DNA of 64,000 bases, taken from Acanthosepion esculentum. Taxonomy: Eukaryota; Mollusca; Cephalopoda; Sepiida; Sepiidae. The stretch covers positions 20,408,074 through 20,472,073 of the forward strand of contig OZ038517.1 in NCBI GenBank assembly GCA_964036315.1, read 5' to 3'. Below the pieces are notes generated by a model. It ran no database searches. It was given only the letters and a program-made list of their open reading frames with translations, and was not told where the DNA came from. A program made the position numbers and the translations under genes. Positions within the stretch are counted from its first letter, which is position 1; the number at the start of each line of letters is the position of its first letter. Below, one piece after another: positions 20,345 through 30,950 of this stretch.

Positions 20345-20870
20345 CTATGTAGGATGTCGATTAAAGACATTGATTATCATGGCTCTCCACAATTTCCTGC
20401 CCTTTATAACTCTTACTAAATTTTGTCTTTTTATCTCTTGTTCTGCTTTCCATTTACTTAAGTTCACTAGGTAGGTTACGTGTTATTTCCCTCTTGTTAT
20501 CAATCTATCCTGTGAGTATAAAATTTTCCAAGCCCTCTTTTCTCGTTATGTGCCCCAGAAATTTTGACTATCTCTTCCTCATGTTAAGTATAAGTTTCCT
20601 TTTTGTTTCCATTTTCTCTAAAACTTTGTCAATGTTCATATGTTTGGTCCATGGTATCCTCAGCATCCTTCTGTAGAACCACATTTCTGCTGCTTCAATA
20701 TTCTTCTTCATCTTTGAAGAACGTGTCAATACTCTTTTCTTTGTTACTAACAAAATTTTTCTGTTTTCTTAGTATTTTGCTTAGTTTTTGAAAGGCATCT
20801 TTCACGATGCTTATGCATCTTTGAATATTAGTGTCGCACTTTCCAACTTTTGTATGCATCCAATATTACT
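20345..20870 (-). pseudogene. RTE-type retrotransposon, C-terminal part
   Basis: The minus strand reads KDAFQKLSKILRKQKNF, then IEAAEMWFYRRMLRIPWTKH MN, NMRKRQSKFLGHITRKEGLE N and, after stops, KGQEIVESHD-like sequence. These are the conserved C-terminal motifs (EMWF-RRMLRI-W, KFLGH--R) of RTE-like endonuclease-reverse transcriptases. Confidence 0.8.
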
Positions 20871-21339
20871 CTGACCCTGAAAACAAATAGTTTTCATAAA
20901 TTATTTGAAGATATATTAATGGTTCAGATCTAACAATGGAGGTATGAACCTACCTATCATACCAGTATATGGAGGCATAGATCTATTCTATCTACCTTTG
21001 GAAGTATGGGCCTATCTACTGTCCCTATAAAAGGGCTGGCTACTTGTTTCCAAGTACATCAATCTGACAGGTTGGCTAACTTCTTCATTTTACTGCCTGT
21101 AGATCCATTAATGTTCGGTATATTCAAATATATGTTATACTCTCAATATTTCTTGCATACTGAAGCAAATTGACTCTGCTTTCATAAATTATCCCAAGAT
21201 CCTTTAATGATTCGTATCTACCTATAGGAGTATGAACCTACCTATCATACCAACATTTGGAGGTATGGGCCTATCTACTGTAACAACCTATGAATGGCTA
21301 CTCATTTCAAAGTACACTCATCTGTTAGGATGGTTAGCT

Positions 21340-21545
21340 TCTTCAACACTTACAGCGTCAACCTGTAGTTTATACTGCAACTGTGATGAGCAGACCTTAG
21401 TTACAGTTTCTGGGAGAGAGCACATAATCTGGCATGATGAACAGTTTGAACAAGGCTAGTACACTCAATCGCTTGGTCACGACGACTACTGACTTTGTGC
21501 TTGCACAACCATCAATGGCTTCTGAACAGTTTTGTCTACCCAGTT
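21340..21545 (-). repeat. Repeat family R, minus strand
   Basis: The reverse reads GATGGTTGTGCAAGCACAAA GTCAGTAGTCGTCGTGACCA ... CTCTCTCCCAGAAACTGTAA CTAAGG ... TTGCAGTATAAACTACAGG, one tandem unit only. Confidence 0.8.
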
Positions 21546-21699
21546 TCCCCCCACAAACCTTGGGCCAACCCATGGTATAGTTCCCAGCAGGGCTGCATGC
21601 TAGGATTGCCATCCCAGGCCAATAATATCAAAAAGTCAACCCTACTGAGATTCAAACAGATGTCTTATAGGAGGATGCAAACATCCACATGCTCCTTAA

Positions 21700-21935
21700 C
21701 AGTGTTTTTTTTTTCTCATATTCTCTAACATTCAGTAACCATGGCATCTTAGTGGCTTTATTGTCTTGCTTGGGGTGAAATGATTAAAAAAAAGAATAAA
21801 GTTAACTTCACCTGTTCCCTAATCAGTACAAGGCTAACATTAAATGGCTTTTGAACCTACATGCTTACAATTTAGAAAAATTGTTTTTTGTAACAAAGTG
21901 TGGAAATGTTCACGACGAAAGGAGAAGCATATAGA
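21700..21935 (+). repeat. LINE tail plus flank, right arm of the inverted duplication
   Basis: CTCATATTCTCTAACATTCA GTAACCATGGC ... CCTAATCAGTACAAGGCTAA ... TTGTAACAAAGTGTGGAAAT GTTC is the reverse of 19440-19660. The spacer between arms is about 2 kb. Confidence 0.75.
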
Positions 21936-22260
21936 ATTTTTAGATCAGTCTTGGGTTTCGGAGCGTTCACATCCAGCCAGTGGTGGAAATTTGTGTAACA
22001 TGAATCAGAGGAAGATTTGGTTTTAGGAAGATTATAACAATACCTACATATTTACGTGTAAACCTACCTACCTACCTGTGGAGATATAAACTTATCTACC
22101 ATATCTACCAGTTTCACTCTCATGTTGATAACCCCTATGTGACTGAACTGTCAGTAATTTGGATTGGAGGAAAGTTCAGACTACAAACTCATTCTCTTTG
22201 TTACTTTTATCATGAGCACAACTCTTTGGCCAATCTATTCAGCTTTCAAATAAATGATAA

Positions 22261-23536
22261 CACTGGTCAACAAGATTTTTGAAATGGTGTCAAGACACTA
22301 AACATCGTTTTTAGCTAATTTGAGGGTGCCGAATCTGAAAATGACCTTACTTTTGCTTGGTTAGCTACCGTTTTTGCTGTACAGAAATGCATCATTTTTG
22401 GAAAAAAAGCATTTTTTTCATTTTTCTGTATACATGATATGACTGATGGCAATATTTCTCAAAATAAAATCATATAATCCTCTCAATTCATATTTAAACC
22501 GACAAATATTGGTCTGCTTATTGGGAAATACTATTTTTGAAATGACAATCAGATCCTAAGTCTTTAAAAATAGCACAATTAAATATACCAAGACGAACAA
22601 GTATTTTCATCAAATCGTTTAATAAACTAACAACAGAAATAAAACCCTCATGAACATAAGAGCTATGGTTAAAAAAATTTTCTTTCTTGATTGTCTGTCA
22701 TGTTCAATGTTATTTAAATCCCTTTTGATACTCCAGCATTATCATGTACAATGGAATGGGTGCATTCAATTGGGATGTCTTTAGTTGGAGTTTTTTTTCA
22801 ACTGTGAAAACAAAATGCTCTCAATGTGCTTGATTTCCTTTCGTAGATGTTGTAGAGTTACTTTCCGCAGTGGAAACTGTATTTGGACTAAATTCGGTCC
22901 TAAATAGGTTCAACGTACAAAAACGTTAGGAACTTGTTATAATAAGTATTACGCAGAGTAATCTAGTTGTGGTAGCTGACTACTTTCGTATTCGACTCCC
23001 AGTCGACCCTCACTGACTCCTACTTATATTAGGTGGGAGAGTCTATTATCTATAGACTAGGTGTGTTTCATCATAACAGGGGTGAAGGGATAAAAGTGAT
23101 GGGATAAATTCATGACTATCAAACAGAAGATTTCAGGGTTTCATTTTTTTGATCTCACCTAAAATTATCAGGTTTACTAAAGTGTATTACTGATAAAGTT
23201 TATCAGTTAATTTGAATTTTGGTGATAAATTGGAAAACTTTGGTATATCTATCTTAAAATTTTTGACTAAAAAACACTTTTTTCTTATAAAAATAGCTTA
23301 TTTCAGGTGGCTGACAAAAAATGTTCGGCCTATCTGATAATTGATGGGTTTTTACGACCTTTACTAAATTCTGCGATCAGCCAAGATCGTAAATTGATTT
23401 TTTTTTCCAAAAAATGAATAATTTCTGTTCAGCAAAAGCAACCATGAAAAACTAAGGTTATTTTCGAAATCAGCACCATCAAATGAGCTAAAAAATGTGT
23501 TTTGTTTCTTGGCACCAAAAATCGTGTTGACCAGTG
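22261..23536. mobile_element. Unclassified DNA transposon with about 100-bp inverted ends
   Basis: CACTGGTCAACAAGATTTTT at left and the reverse of the right end CACTGGTCAACACGATTTTT continue to match for about 100 bp (TTTTTAGCTAATTTGAGGGT / TTTTTTAGCTCATTTGATGG). TAA flanks both ends (22258-22260, 23537-23539). No transposase frame survives. A 230-bp LTR-like copy (22848-23077) lies inside. A near 38-bp direct repeat (CTATTCAGCTTTCAAATAAA TGATAA) lies outside both ends. Confidence 0.85.
22848..23077. mobile_element. 230-bp LTR-like element, uninterrupted copy
   Basis: TGTTGTAGAG ... CATCATAACA, matching 12241-12332 plus 14173-14310 with few differences. No clear flanking duplication here. 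It serves as the 'empty site' showing what the 12.3-14.2 kb copy looked like before its own insertion. Confidence 0.85.
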
Positions 23537-23754
23537 TAATCTGCTTAAGAGCATATGCCGATCTTCGGTAAATCTATTCAGCTTTCAAATAAATGATAAT
23601 GATTAATCTCAAAATCACAGACAGTAGCAGTTTCTTTTGTATTATTAAGACAAATTGTCATGTTCTATTCTTAAATTGCAAATAATTTTCAGGAGTCATT
23701 TCAGTTCAATAAAAATTAAGAATGAAATTTAACAAATTTCAAAGTTTCTTTCTA

Positions 23755-24330
23755 TTTGTCCAAGATCAGTCTTGATCTGACATCTCAGCTTCAGTCATTT
23801 TCATACCACTATAACATAGCTTCCCTGTACGTTTTCTATAAATATTTTTTTAATCATTTCATCCCAAATACGAGAATAATGCAACTAAGACGCAAAGGGT
23901 TATTGGGAGTGAAAGGGAATGAGAAGACTTTAGTGAGGAAAAAGGACAATAAAGGAACATGTTTCAGGAAGACAGAAGATGGCAATTGGTGTTGTAATTA
24001 AATTTTTGAAGATTGTATTTTTTTTTCTTATTGTGTTGATGACTTTTCTCTTTCATAGCTTGACTTCCCAAATTTAAGCATGGTTGGCAGCTAAGTCTCA
24101 TCATTTTACAGTTGAAATTGCTAAATGTAACCATAAGTTCTATGTTAACAGTTTCTTTACTAAATTCTGCGATCAGCCACACTTCACACTTGTGGAACTC
24201 TCTTCTAGCTTCTTGTTTTCCAGTCAACTTTGATCTTTAAAAATTTAAATGTAATGTTAATCATTATCTACTGCCTTCTTAATTATTGTTCTATCTCCTT
24301 CATAATGCTTTTTTCATATTTTCATATTTT
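23755..24330 (+). pseudogene. LINE fragment interrupted by an inverted LINE 3' end
   Basis: Plus-strand RT C-terminal pieces (23755-23850 and 24020-24320) surround a minus-strand LINE tail (about 23850-24010: ATCATTTCATCCCAAATACG ... GACAGAAGATGGCAATTGG). A TTCTTTACTAAATTCTGCG segment at 24150 recurs at 23361, in the TIR element upstream. Confidence 0.7.
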
Positions 24331-24344
24331 GTTGCGTCTTGGCA

Positions 24345-24660
24345 AAGGGAAAGAGAAATTGTTATGATGGTGACAAAAATGACTGAAGCTGAGATGTCAG
24401 GTCAAGACCGATAATATTGCAGATTCTTCTTTGGATTTTGTCAAGAATCTCTAGATTCATAGCAGAAGCACCAGACCAGATGCAGCAGAAAATACATTAT
24501 GTAAATTAATTTTAAGTGTCTATGCGTTGTCATCTTCTGTCTGTTTGAATCCTGTTCTTTTATTGCCATTTCTACATAATGTTTTCTGTTTCTTTCACCC
24601 TCAGTAATCATCTTAGTGACTTTATTGCCTTGCTTGGAAAGAAATGATTAAAAAAGGAAT
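24345..24660. repeat. LINE pieces in both orientations
   Basis: 24345-24490 is a minus-strand RT segment (ATGACTGAAGCTGAGATGTC AGG ... TTGTCAAGAATCTCTAG). 24540-24655 is a plus-strand 3' tail (CTTTATTGCCTTGCTTGGAA AGAAATGATT). Confidence 0.7.
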
Positions 24661-24704
24661 CATGCGTGAGAAACCAAAGTTGTAGAACTGAATTTTTTCC
24701 TTAC

Positions 24705-24745
24705 CTAAAATTCCTGAGATTTTATCCTGATTTACTGGAGTAAAT
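24705..24745 (-). CDS. Short exon, minus-strand gene
   Basis: 41 nt between a strong acceptor (TTTTCTGTTTTTTAG) and a GTAAGG donor. Length is 1 + 13 codons + 1, exactly the phase needed between the 29958-30135 and 17811-17989 exons. It encodes FTPVNQDKISGIL. An (AT)n tract (24809-24848) lies close upstream on this strand. Confidence 0.7.
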
Positions 24746-24803
24746 CTAAAAAACAGAAAAAAAAAGATAAATTTTGTGCCTTTAATAAAATGATACAAAA
24801 ATG

Positions 24804-24808
<5 letters not shown>

Positions 24809-24848
<40 letters not shown>
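24809..24848. repeat. (AT)n microsatellite
   Basis: One of many (AT)n tracts. Others are at about 5922-5946, 6085-6118, 6196-6232, 6516-6560, 25349-25400, 25727-25756, 28209-28236, 28637-28676, 28878-28922, 29300-29382 and 29850-29874. Most abut a PLE-tail, SINE or mariner piece. Confidence 0.97.
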
Positions 24849-24849
<1 letters not shown>

Positions 24850-24869
24850 CTTTGTGTCATATGTGATAT

Positions 24870-25256
24870 AAAATGGGATGACAGGGTCAAGAATAGTGCA
24901 ATACTGAAGAAATGTAACAACATCACAGGCACTGAAACTATTCTAGCAAAGATACAACATAGGTTGGCTGGTCATTGATGAGCATAGGCTTCCAAAAAAG
25001 GTGCTGTATGGACAACTACCAAATTCCAAGCGTTCAGTTGGACATCCACTCATCAAACCAAAAGGAGTGGCATAAAGCATGTTTCATTAAGTTAAAGGGT
25101 TTTGAAGACAGTAGACTGAAGCACTGTGATCAGCTTCATCAAGCTCTGAAGCAGAGACACCATCAAAATCCTGCTTCAACAAATTTCATCAGTCAGTGTG
25201 GCTTTGTCGCCTGCAGCAAGTCTGGGCTAGTATCTCACTTAAGAAAGCACAAATGA
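24870..25256 (+). pseudogene. Reverse transcriptase C-terminus with zinc finger
   Basis: NSAILKKCNNITGTETILAK IQHRLAGH, GQLPNSKRSVGHP, then RLKHCDQLHQALKQRHHQNP and a terminal CGFVACSKSGLVSHLRKHK (C2H2 finger, first Cys changed). This layout is typical of the craniofacial-development-2-like/RTE endonuclease-RT C-terminus. Confidence 0.8.
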
Positions 25257-25341
25257 AATATGTCTTTCCCTTACCTGATTTTCTCCACAATAGCCCCTGC
25301 TAACCCTCATTTATCATTCACTCACAATAGGAGAGTCCATT

Positions 25342-25400
<59 letters not shown>

Positions 25401-25404
<4 letters not shown>

Positions 25405-25722
25405 ACACATGGTACAGTGGATAAAGGCATTAGTTAGATCCAGTGACAGGACCCAAAGAGTGTGAGTTCAATACCCGGCTAAGGCAGTAGAGAACTTTCA
25501 GAGGGAAATTAACAGGAGATAACTGATAACTGACATCCATTAAACATGGCATGTGGAACTAGAACTGTCTACCCCAGTGAGCGAAATAAAGGGTTCTGTT
25601 TGACATTCCAACCACCTGAAGAAGGTAGGAGCGTACAACGGCTGAAATGTAATAAATATGGCGACAAAGATGAGGACAATAGTCTGAATAATGTAAATAA
25701 TGTACATAATACTTCATCTCAG

Positions 25723-25734
<12 letters not shown>
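25401..25734 (+). repeat. Composite repeat A between two (AT)n tracts
   Basis: A full unit running from AAGGACACATGGTACAGTGG to CATCTCAGAAATATA, bounded by (AT)n on both sides (25349-25400 and 25727-25756). The AT tract may be the duplicated or expanded target site. Confidence 0.88.
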
Positions 25735-25758
<24 letters not shown>

Positions 25759-25837
25759 TACGAAAAACTAGGTAATCCGTATGGGTAGACCCAAGGAGGA
25801 TAAAATCCAGAGAGCTCAATGTAAATCAGAGCTAATA

Positions 25838-26532
25838 ATTTAAATAAAAACAGACCACTTTAAGGTTCCATGTAATAAATTATTTCACCACAGCCCTTTT
25901 AAAGGACCGCGGATCATCAGACTTTACTTCCAAAGTCTGAAACAAAAAAATGAAAAGAAATTTACACATTTTTGACAGGCAGTACTAAGTATATGTAAAT
26001 TAACGAAGTGAGGAAGTGAGGAGGGAGAGAGATATGATTGAGTTAGATGTAACATTTCTATTCTTTCAAATTTAAATTGTTTGAGGAAATCCAGACAATG
26101 ACATGTTAAATCGGTTAACTTGACGGAAGTTATGTATCGATATGGAAGAGGGAGAGGAGAAAAAAGCATAAAGAGAAAAAGAGAGAAAGAAGTTATGAGA
26201 GAAAGTGTCATTAACTTTCTTTGGAATGAAAGGCCCGAAATAGACACTGTTGTTTTGCTTTACTTTGAGAGTTCATAAATATTATATTTGATTTCTTCAA
26301 ACAATTTAAATTTGAAAGAATAGAAATGTTACATCTAACTCAATCATGTCTCACTTCCTCACTTCGTTAATTTACATATACTTAGTACTGCCCGTCAAAA
26401 ATGTGTAAATTTCTTTTCATTTTTCGTTTCAACCTTTCGAAGTAAAGTCTGATGATCCGCGGTCCTTTAAAAGGGCTGTGGTGAAATAATTTATTACATG
26501 GAACCTTAAAGTGGTCTGTTTTTATTTAAAAT
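25838..26532. repeat. Large palindrome of PLE-tail-like family C
   Basis: Two arms of about 250 bp (25838-26090 and 26290-26532) are near-perfect reverse complements around a roughly 200-bp non-palindromic centre. Each arm contains the motif CTGATGATCCGCGGTCCTTT ... GGCTGTGGTGAAAT (minus strand 25922-25869, plus strand 26448-26500). The sequence beside the left arm (25758-25837) and a partner copy at 29386-29800 show this is a repeat family placed head-to-head here. Confidence 0.9.
26448..26500 (+). ncRNA. Hammerhead-like motif, family C
   Basis: CTGATGA, then a helix made of CCGC...GTGG and CCTTT...AAAGG, then GAAA, then an A/U-rich short stem III (AU...AU) and a U at the cleavage position. 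Stem I is only about 2 bp. A U-U mismatch sits at the base of stem II. It is present in mirror image in the other arm. Confidence 0.5.
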
Positions 26533-27179
26533 ATATATATGTTGGAAATTAAAATTAAAATAAACATTGTTATATTTTTGTATGTAGTTATTTTTTTAGA
26601 TATGCAGTATTTTATTTTAAAATTAAAAAAATAATGTATACAAATGTCAAAATTTTATCAGACATGTTGTGCTTGCGAGTTTAATGGATGTTTTATTACC
26701 AATATTTTTATCATCTGATTTTGTGTTGACTTTTTGTATACTAGCAGAAAAAGGAAAGAAAAGATAACTTATCTATTTATTTCGCCCATATAGAGTCTTC
26801 TTGTGTGTATGCAAATTGACTCATTTGAGTGTAACCACACCTTTGGAGATGCTCATAAAAGAGCGAGTTCGCGCCTTTGAACAAGTTTTTTGGCATTGGC
26901 CAACGGGCCTTGATGAGTGTCTTTAGGCAGAAAGGAGAGTGATGTTATATGTTATCTTCCTTTTATTCCTCAACTCAGGAAGGTTCCAACACTGGCAGAA
27001 GTGACCGTTTCCATGACAACGAAAAACACTGAATGGAGCAAAATATCTCTTCATGAAGGATGCTGTGAAAATTCTTGGACATTCAGGCCGGTAAATGTTA
27101 TTTAATACTGTTTATTATAAACAGAGCATTTACTTAAATACTTGTATCTATAAAAACAATGTTAAACATAAAAATGTCT

Positions 27180-27424
27180 ATATATATATATATATATATA
27201 TATCATGACACTATATATATATATATATCATGACACTATATATATATATATATCATGACACTATATATATATATCATGACACTATATATATATATATATG
27301 ACACTATATATATATATCATGACACTATATATATATATATATATGACACTATATATATATGACACTATATATATCATGACACTATATATATATATATATA
27401 TGACACTATATATATATATCATGA

Positions 27425-27475
<51 letters not shown>
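27180..27475. repeat. AT-rich minisatellite (CATGACACTATATAT)
   Basis: Runs of (TA)n are punctuated by ATCATGACACTA or ATGACACTA about ten times, ending with a long (TA)n and the reverse AGTGTCAT. Likely a very unstable, cruciform-prone tract. Confidence 0.95.
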
Positions 27476-27476
<1 letters not shown>

Positions 27477-27477
27477 T

Positions 27478-27620
27478 CATCCACAAACAGACTGTTTCTC
27501 TATATCACAGCTCATCAGTGTGGCTAGACATCTGGTTGATCTAGCTAGGATTGAAACCCGACTGAATTGGCATCAGTCGGGGTATTCTACCACTAAGCCG
27601 TTGGCCCACGGCAGGGATGA
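27478..27620 (-). repeat. tRNA-derived SINE, minus strand
   Basis: On the minus strand: CGGCTTAGTGGTAGAATACC, a hairpin CCCGACTGA...TCAGTCGGG, B-box-like GGGTTTCAATCCTAGC, then CACTGATGAGCTGTGATATA. A second, shorter copy lies at 27783-27890. (AT)n borders the right end of the element on the minus strand. Confidence 0.75.
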
Positions 27621-27782
27621 AGGTGAATTTAAGTGTATTTATTTTTAGATAAACACATAGTGATTGAGATAACATGATTCGATTTACCGAAGTGTTTTGC
27701 ATTTTTAGCCGTAATAGTCAGTTTGCAAACCCACAGTTCCTCCCCAGAGAGCTCAACCAAAATAAATTTTCAGGAGCATATA

Positions 27783-27890
27783 TATTGTCACCCACAGACA
27801 GACTGTTTCACTGTATCACAGCTCATCAGTGTGGCTAGATGTCCGGTTGGCTCTAGCTAGGATCAAAACACGACTGAATTGGCGTGTGCA
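27783..27890 (-). repeat. tRNA-derived SINE, second copy
   Basis: CACCCACAGACAGACTGTTT CACTG ... CAGTGTGGCTAGATGTCCGG ... CACGACTGAATTGGCG matches 27478-27580. The head is truncated. Confidence 0.7.
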
Positions 27891-28201
27891 TGAATAAACA
27901 CAAAAAGAAAACTTATCTTAGCCAATGCGTTTATCAAGGTAAATATAAGGATTTTATTTTGTAACAATTATTTATATACAAGAGCAAAAATATTTTGGGT
28001 TTTTCAAAATTCTTTAGTTAGGAATGCTGATAAATATTCATGAGGTTCACAGACTTATCTGAGTTTGCCAGACACTGCCTGACTTTTCTGCTAACCTAAG
28101 AAATATTTATGAGCATTCTTAAATTTAAACATTTTGTTAAAGCAATAACATTTTTGCTCTTGCATATAAATACTTGTTACAAAGTTTTCCTTTTATCTTT
28201 T

Positions 28202-28235
<34 letters not shown>

Positions 28236-28236
28236 G

Positions 28237-28512
28237 GGTGTGATGGGTAAATTATTGCCATTCATATTTTTAATTTCGCACATATGCATTGTTTGTTTTT
28301 GATTTTGTCAACTACACAATATATAGGGTCAGTTGGGCACCATCTGTCAGAATAAGAGCACAATGATGCAATTCACTCCACCAGAAATTTGTAAACAGCA
28401 TGCTGTACTGCTTGGCATTTGCACTGGAAGCTCCAATACACACATTTCAGAGTGTTTGCGTGTCAATCTGAGGACAGTGCAGAGAATTCAGAAAGAGAAG
28501 GATGATACATAG
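28237..28512 (+). repeat. mariner-like 5' end fragment, plus strand
   Basis: AGGGTGTGATGGGTAAATTA TTGCCA (terminal repeat), GATGCAATTCACTCCACCAG and TTTCAGAGTGTTTGCGTGTC AATCTGAGGACAGTGCAGAG match the other mariner copies. Bounded by (AT)n at left and cut by a family D repeat at right. Confidence 0.85.
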
Positions 28513-28517
28513 TCAAC

Positions 28518-28634
28518 ATTATGAAACAGCCTGTCGCCTCTGAGTTTTGACTTCAATGTTCACTTTTACATACATACGCTCTCTGATATTGAGCACTTTA
28601 TCCCATAAATATAGCACACCTTAAAACTATATTT

Positions 28635-28640
<6 letters not shown>
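28518..28640 (+). repeat. Family D repeat, 5'-truncated
   Basis: ATTATGAAACAGCCTGTCGC ... GAGCACTTTATCCCATAAAT ... TATTTCTTTATAT. It keeps GAAAC...GTC|GCC but not the CTGATGA half. Joined at left to a mariner fragment and at right to (AT)n. Confidence 0.82.
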
Positions 28641-28678
<38 letters not shown>

Positions 28679-28871
28679 ATAATAAATACACATGTTGTTT
28701 CTCACCTATATTACAATTCTGTTTCATGCACAATGTAATTGTCAGGTGCTGATTGAAAAATGACTGTTGAAAAATTGAAATATTTATATTTATTTTGAAA
28801 GTACTTGGAATAAATGAATATATATCAACATGATGATTTATTTTCCTTTAATAAGGGTGCGAAGAAGCTTG

Positions 28872-28922
<51 letters not shown>

Positions 28923-28925
<3 letters not shown>

Positions 28926-29065
28926 GAAATATAGTCTTAAAGTGTGCTATATTTATGGGATAAAGTGCTCAATATCAGAGATAGAGCGTGTGTAAATATA
29001 AAAAAAAACTTAGAGGCGACATTCTGTTTCATGCTAGTGCAATCGTCAGGCGACTCTGTCATATA
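28923..29065 (-). repeat. Family D repeat with hammerhead-like core CTGACGA
   Basis: On the minus strand 29052-29013 reads CGC-CTGACGA-TTGCACTAGCAT-GAAAC-AGAAT-GTC-GCC. The core is intact (position 7 is variable in hammerheads) and stem I has 2 bp. The left flank is (AT)n at 28878-28922. Confidence 0.8.
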
Positions 29066-29317
29066 TTTAATTGGATTGATGTGAGTTTGTGACCCTGGAT
29101 TTCATGTTCTCTGTGATTGTCAGTCAAAAAGTTTGTCTGATAGAGAGTGTGAAACTGAAGGTCACAAACTCACATCAATCCAACTAAATATATTAGCTTT
29201 AGCACTGATATTGAACACTTTCCAATAAGTACCGGGTATATATAATATATAAATAATATATATAAAAATTGCATATATTTATATTTATGTACATATGCAT
29301 TTTACATATATATATAT

Positions 29318-29385
<68 letters not shown>

Positions 29386-29386
<1 letters not shown>

Positions 29387-29800
29387 AGTTATGAAAAATT
29401 TGGTAATCCGTATAGGTAGTCCCAAGAAGGATGAAATCCTGAGAGCTCAATGTAAATTCAGAGCAAATAATTTAAAGAAAAACAGACCACTTTAAGGCTC
29501 CATGTAATAATTTATTTCACCATAGCCCTTTTAAAGGACGCTGGATCATCAGACATCACTTCCAAAAGGTGAAACGAAAAATGAAATGAACATTTACACT
29601 TTTGACAGGTAGTATTAAGTTTATGTAATTTAACAGAGAGGGCAGTGAGGAGTGGTGTGATAGACATGATCGAGCTTAGAGAGGGTTTGTTTTAATATTT
29701 CTATCTATCATACTTAGTATTAGGGGAGGAGAGACCAGACATTGACCTATTTAATTGGTTAACTTAACGGAAGTGATATATTGAAAGGGAAGGGGGAGAA
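29386..29800 (-). repeat. Family C PLE-tail-like repeat
   Basis: Matches 25758-26160 throughout (TTTGGTAATCCGTATAGGTA, AACAGACCACTTTAAGG, GGATCATCAGACATCACTTC). The hammerhead-like segment is 29553-29501. It directly abuts the long (AT)n tract at 29300-29382. Confidence 0.85.
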
Positions 29801-29957
29801 GGGAGAAAAAAATGACGATTATCCTCATATTCACATACCTTGGTTATATATGTATATATATATATATATATATAAGCAAGGTATGTGAATATGAGGATAA
29901 TCGTCATTTTAATTCATACAACAACAAAACTCTCAGAAATTTATAAACTGGCTTTAC

Positions 29958-30135
29958 CTTTCTATATTTCCTCGGAAATGTTGTACCAGTTGTGGGTAAG
30001 GATTATATGGCAGTTCATTTGAAGACAGCAGATTTTCGAAAGCTCTGTGTACAGCATCTTGGAGGGCTGTTTTCTCCAGATATCTTGTAAAATCATTGAA
30101 ATTTGCACTCATTTCTTTCAGCAAATTTTGCACTA
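29958..30135 (-). CDS. Exon, minus-strand gene (58 whole codons)
   Basis: An acceptor with a T-rich tract (CCTTTTTAG) and a GTAAAG donor bound 178 nt, made of 2 + 58 codons + 2. The open frame reads VQNLLKEMSANFNDFTRYLE then KTALQDAVHRAFENLLSSNE and continues through PYNPYPQLVQHF. It has balanced amino-acid use and helical, amphipathic character with no low complexity, unlike the repeat-derived ORFs around it. The partial end codon AG plus the A of the next exon gives Arg. Confidence 0.8.
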
Positions 30136-30756
30136 CTAAAAAGGAAAAAAATTATGATGTAATGAACACAACACTGGAAAAATGCTTATTCATGTTTCAA
30201 CAAATATTACTTTAACTATTATTAATTTTTACTATACTTGTATATTTTGTCTTAATTTCAGTTACTTTTTATCACATTTACTCAAACAAGCATTGTGCTC
30301 TGTCAGTAAAACTTAGAATATACCAACTGCATCCTCTGTGGACGGATAAGACAACTCTTGAAAGTGACCACCTACTAAGGATCAAATAAAAATGACCAAT
30401 ACTCAGCTATCCCTGAACCAAATAAATGGTTATTGACTCAAATATAAATAATAAATATTTACCTATACCTAAACCAAATAAATGCTTATAGACTCAAATA
30501 TAAATGACCAATGTTTACCAATACCTGAACCAAATAAATGCTTCTTCTAGACTCAAACATAAACAACCAATATATACCCACTTCCCAAATCAAGAAAATG
30601 CTTACAGGTTCAAATAAATTAAGACTGAATTCAACATTCTTCTTCTCTGTGTTGTGTCCTTTCAGGACATCGACAATCATTTTCCCTTCAAAATTTTCTA
30701 TCTTGTTTGGCTCTTAGCAGTTATCTGCCCTTTGTTTTGAATTCAGAGTTGTTCTC
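30136..30756. other. Intron with a short imperfect tandem
   Basis: 30400-30620 contains four loose copies of a roughly 60-bp phrase (ACCAAATAAATGCTTATAGA CTCAAATATAAATGACC). No gene. Confidence 0.6.
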
Positions 30757-30950
30757 TTAGACTACTTGCCAACCCAGGCTAGACACCATACCATTAACCC
30801 CTAGTGGGATGGAGAAGAGACAGATTCATAGCTTTTCAAGAGTATTTGAGTGAAAGTGAACAGCCTTGGTTGGAATTTAACCTTTAACCTAGACACACAA
30901 ATCACAATTTCATGCTAATTATCACAATGCAACACAGATATCTGATCTCA
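30757..30950 (-). repeat. 5S-tRNA SINE, decayed middle part
   Basis: ATTAACCCCTAGTGGGATGG ... TTTTCAAGAGTATTTGAGTG ... TTGGTTGGAATTTAACC aligns with the body of the 4556-4890 copy. Both ends are weak. Confidence 0.6.

Noticed and set aside
26955..27092. Possible plus-strand exon (acceptor CCTCAACTCAG, donor GTAAATG, frame KVPTLAEVTVSMTTKN)
   Set aside because: The right flank (27107-27180) is repeated at 35.8 kb, no partner exon on the plus strand was found, and the peptide has no recognised family; likely repeat-derived.
29199..29450. Minus-strand frame of Ile-Tyr repeats
   Set aside because: Translation of an (AT)n tract.
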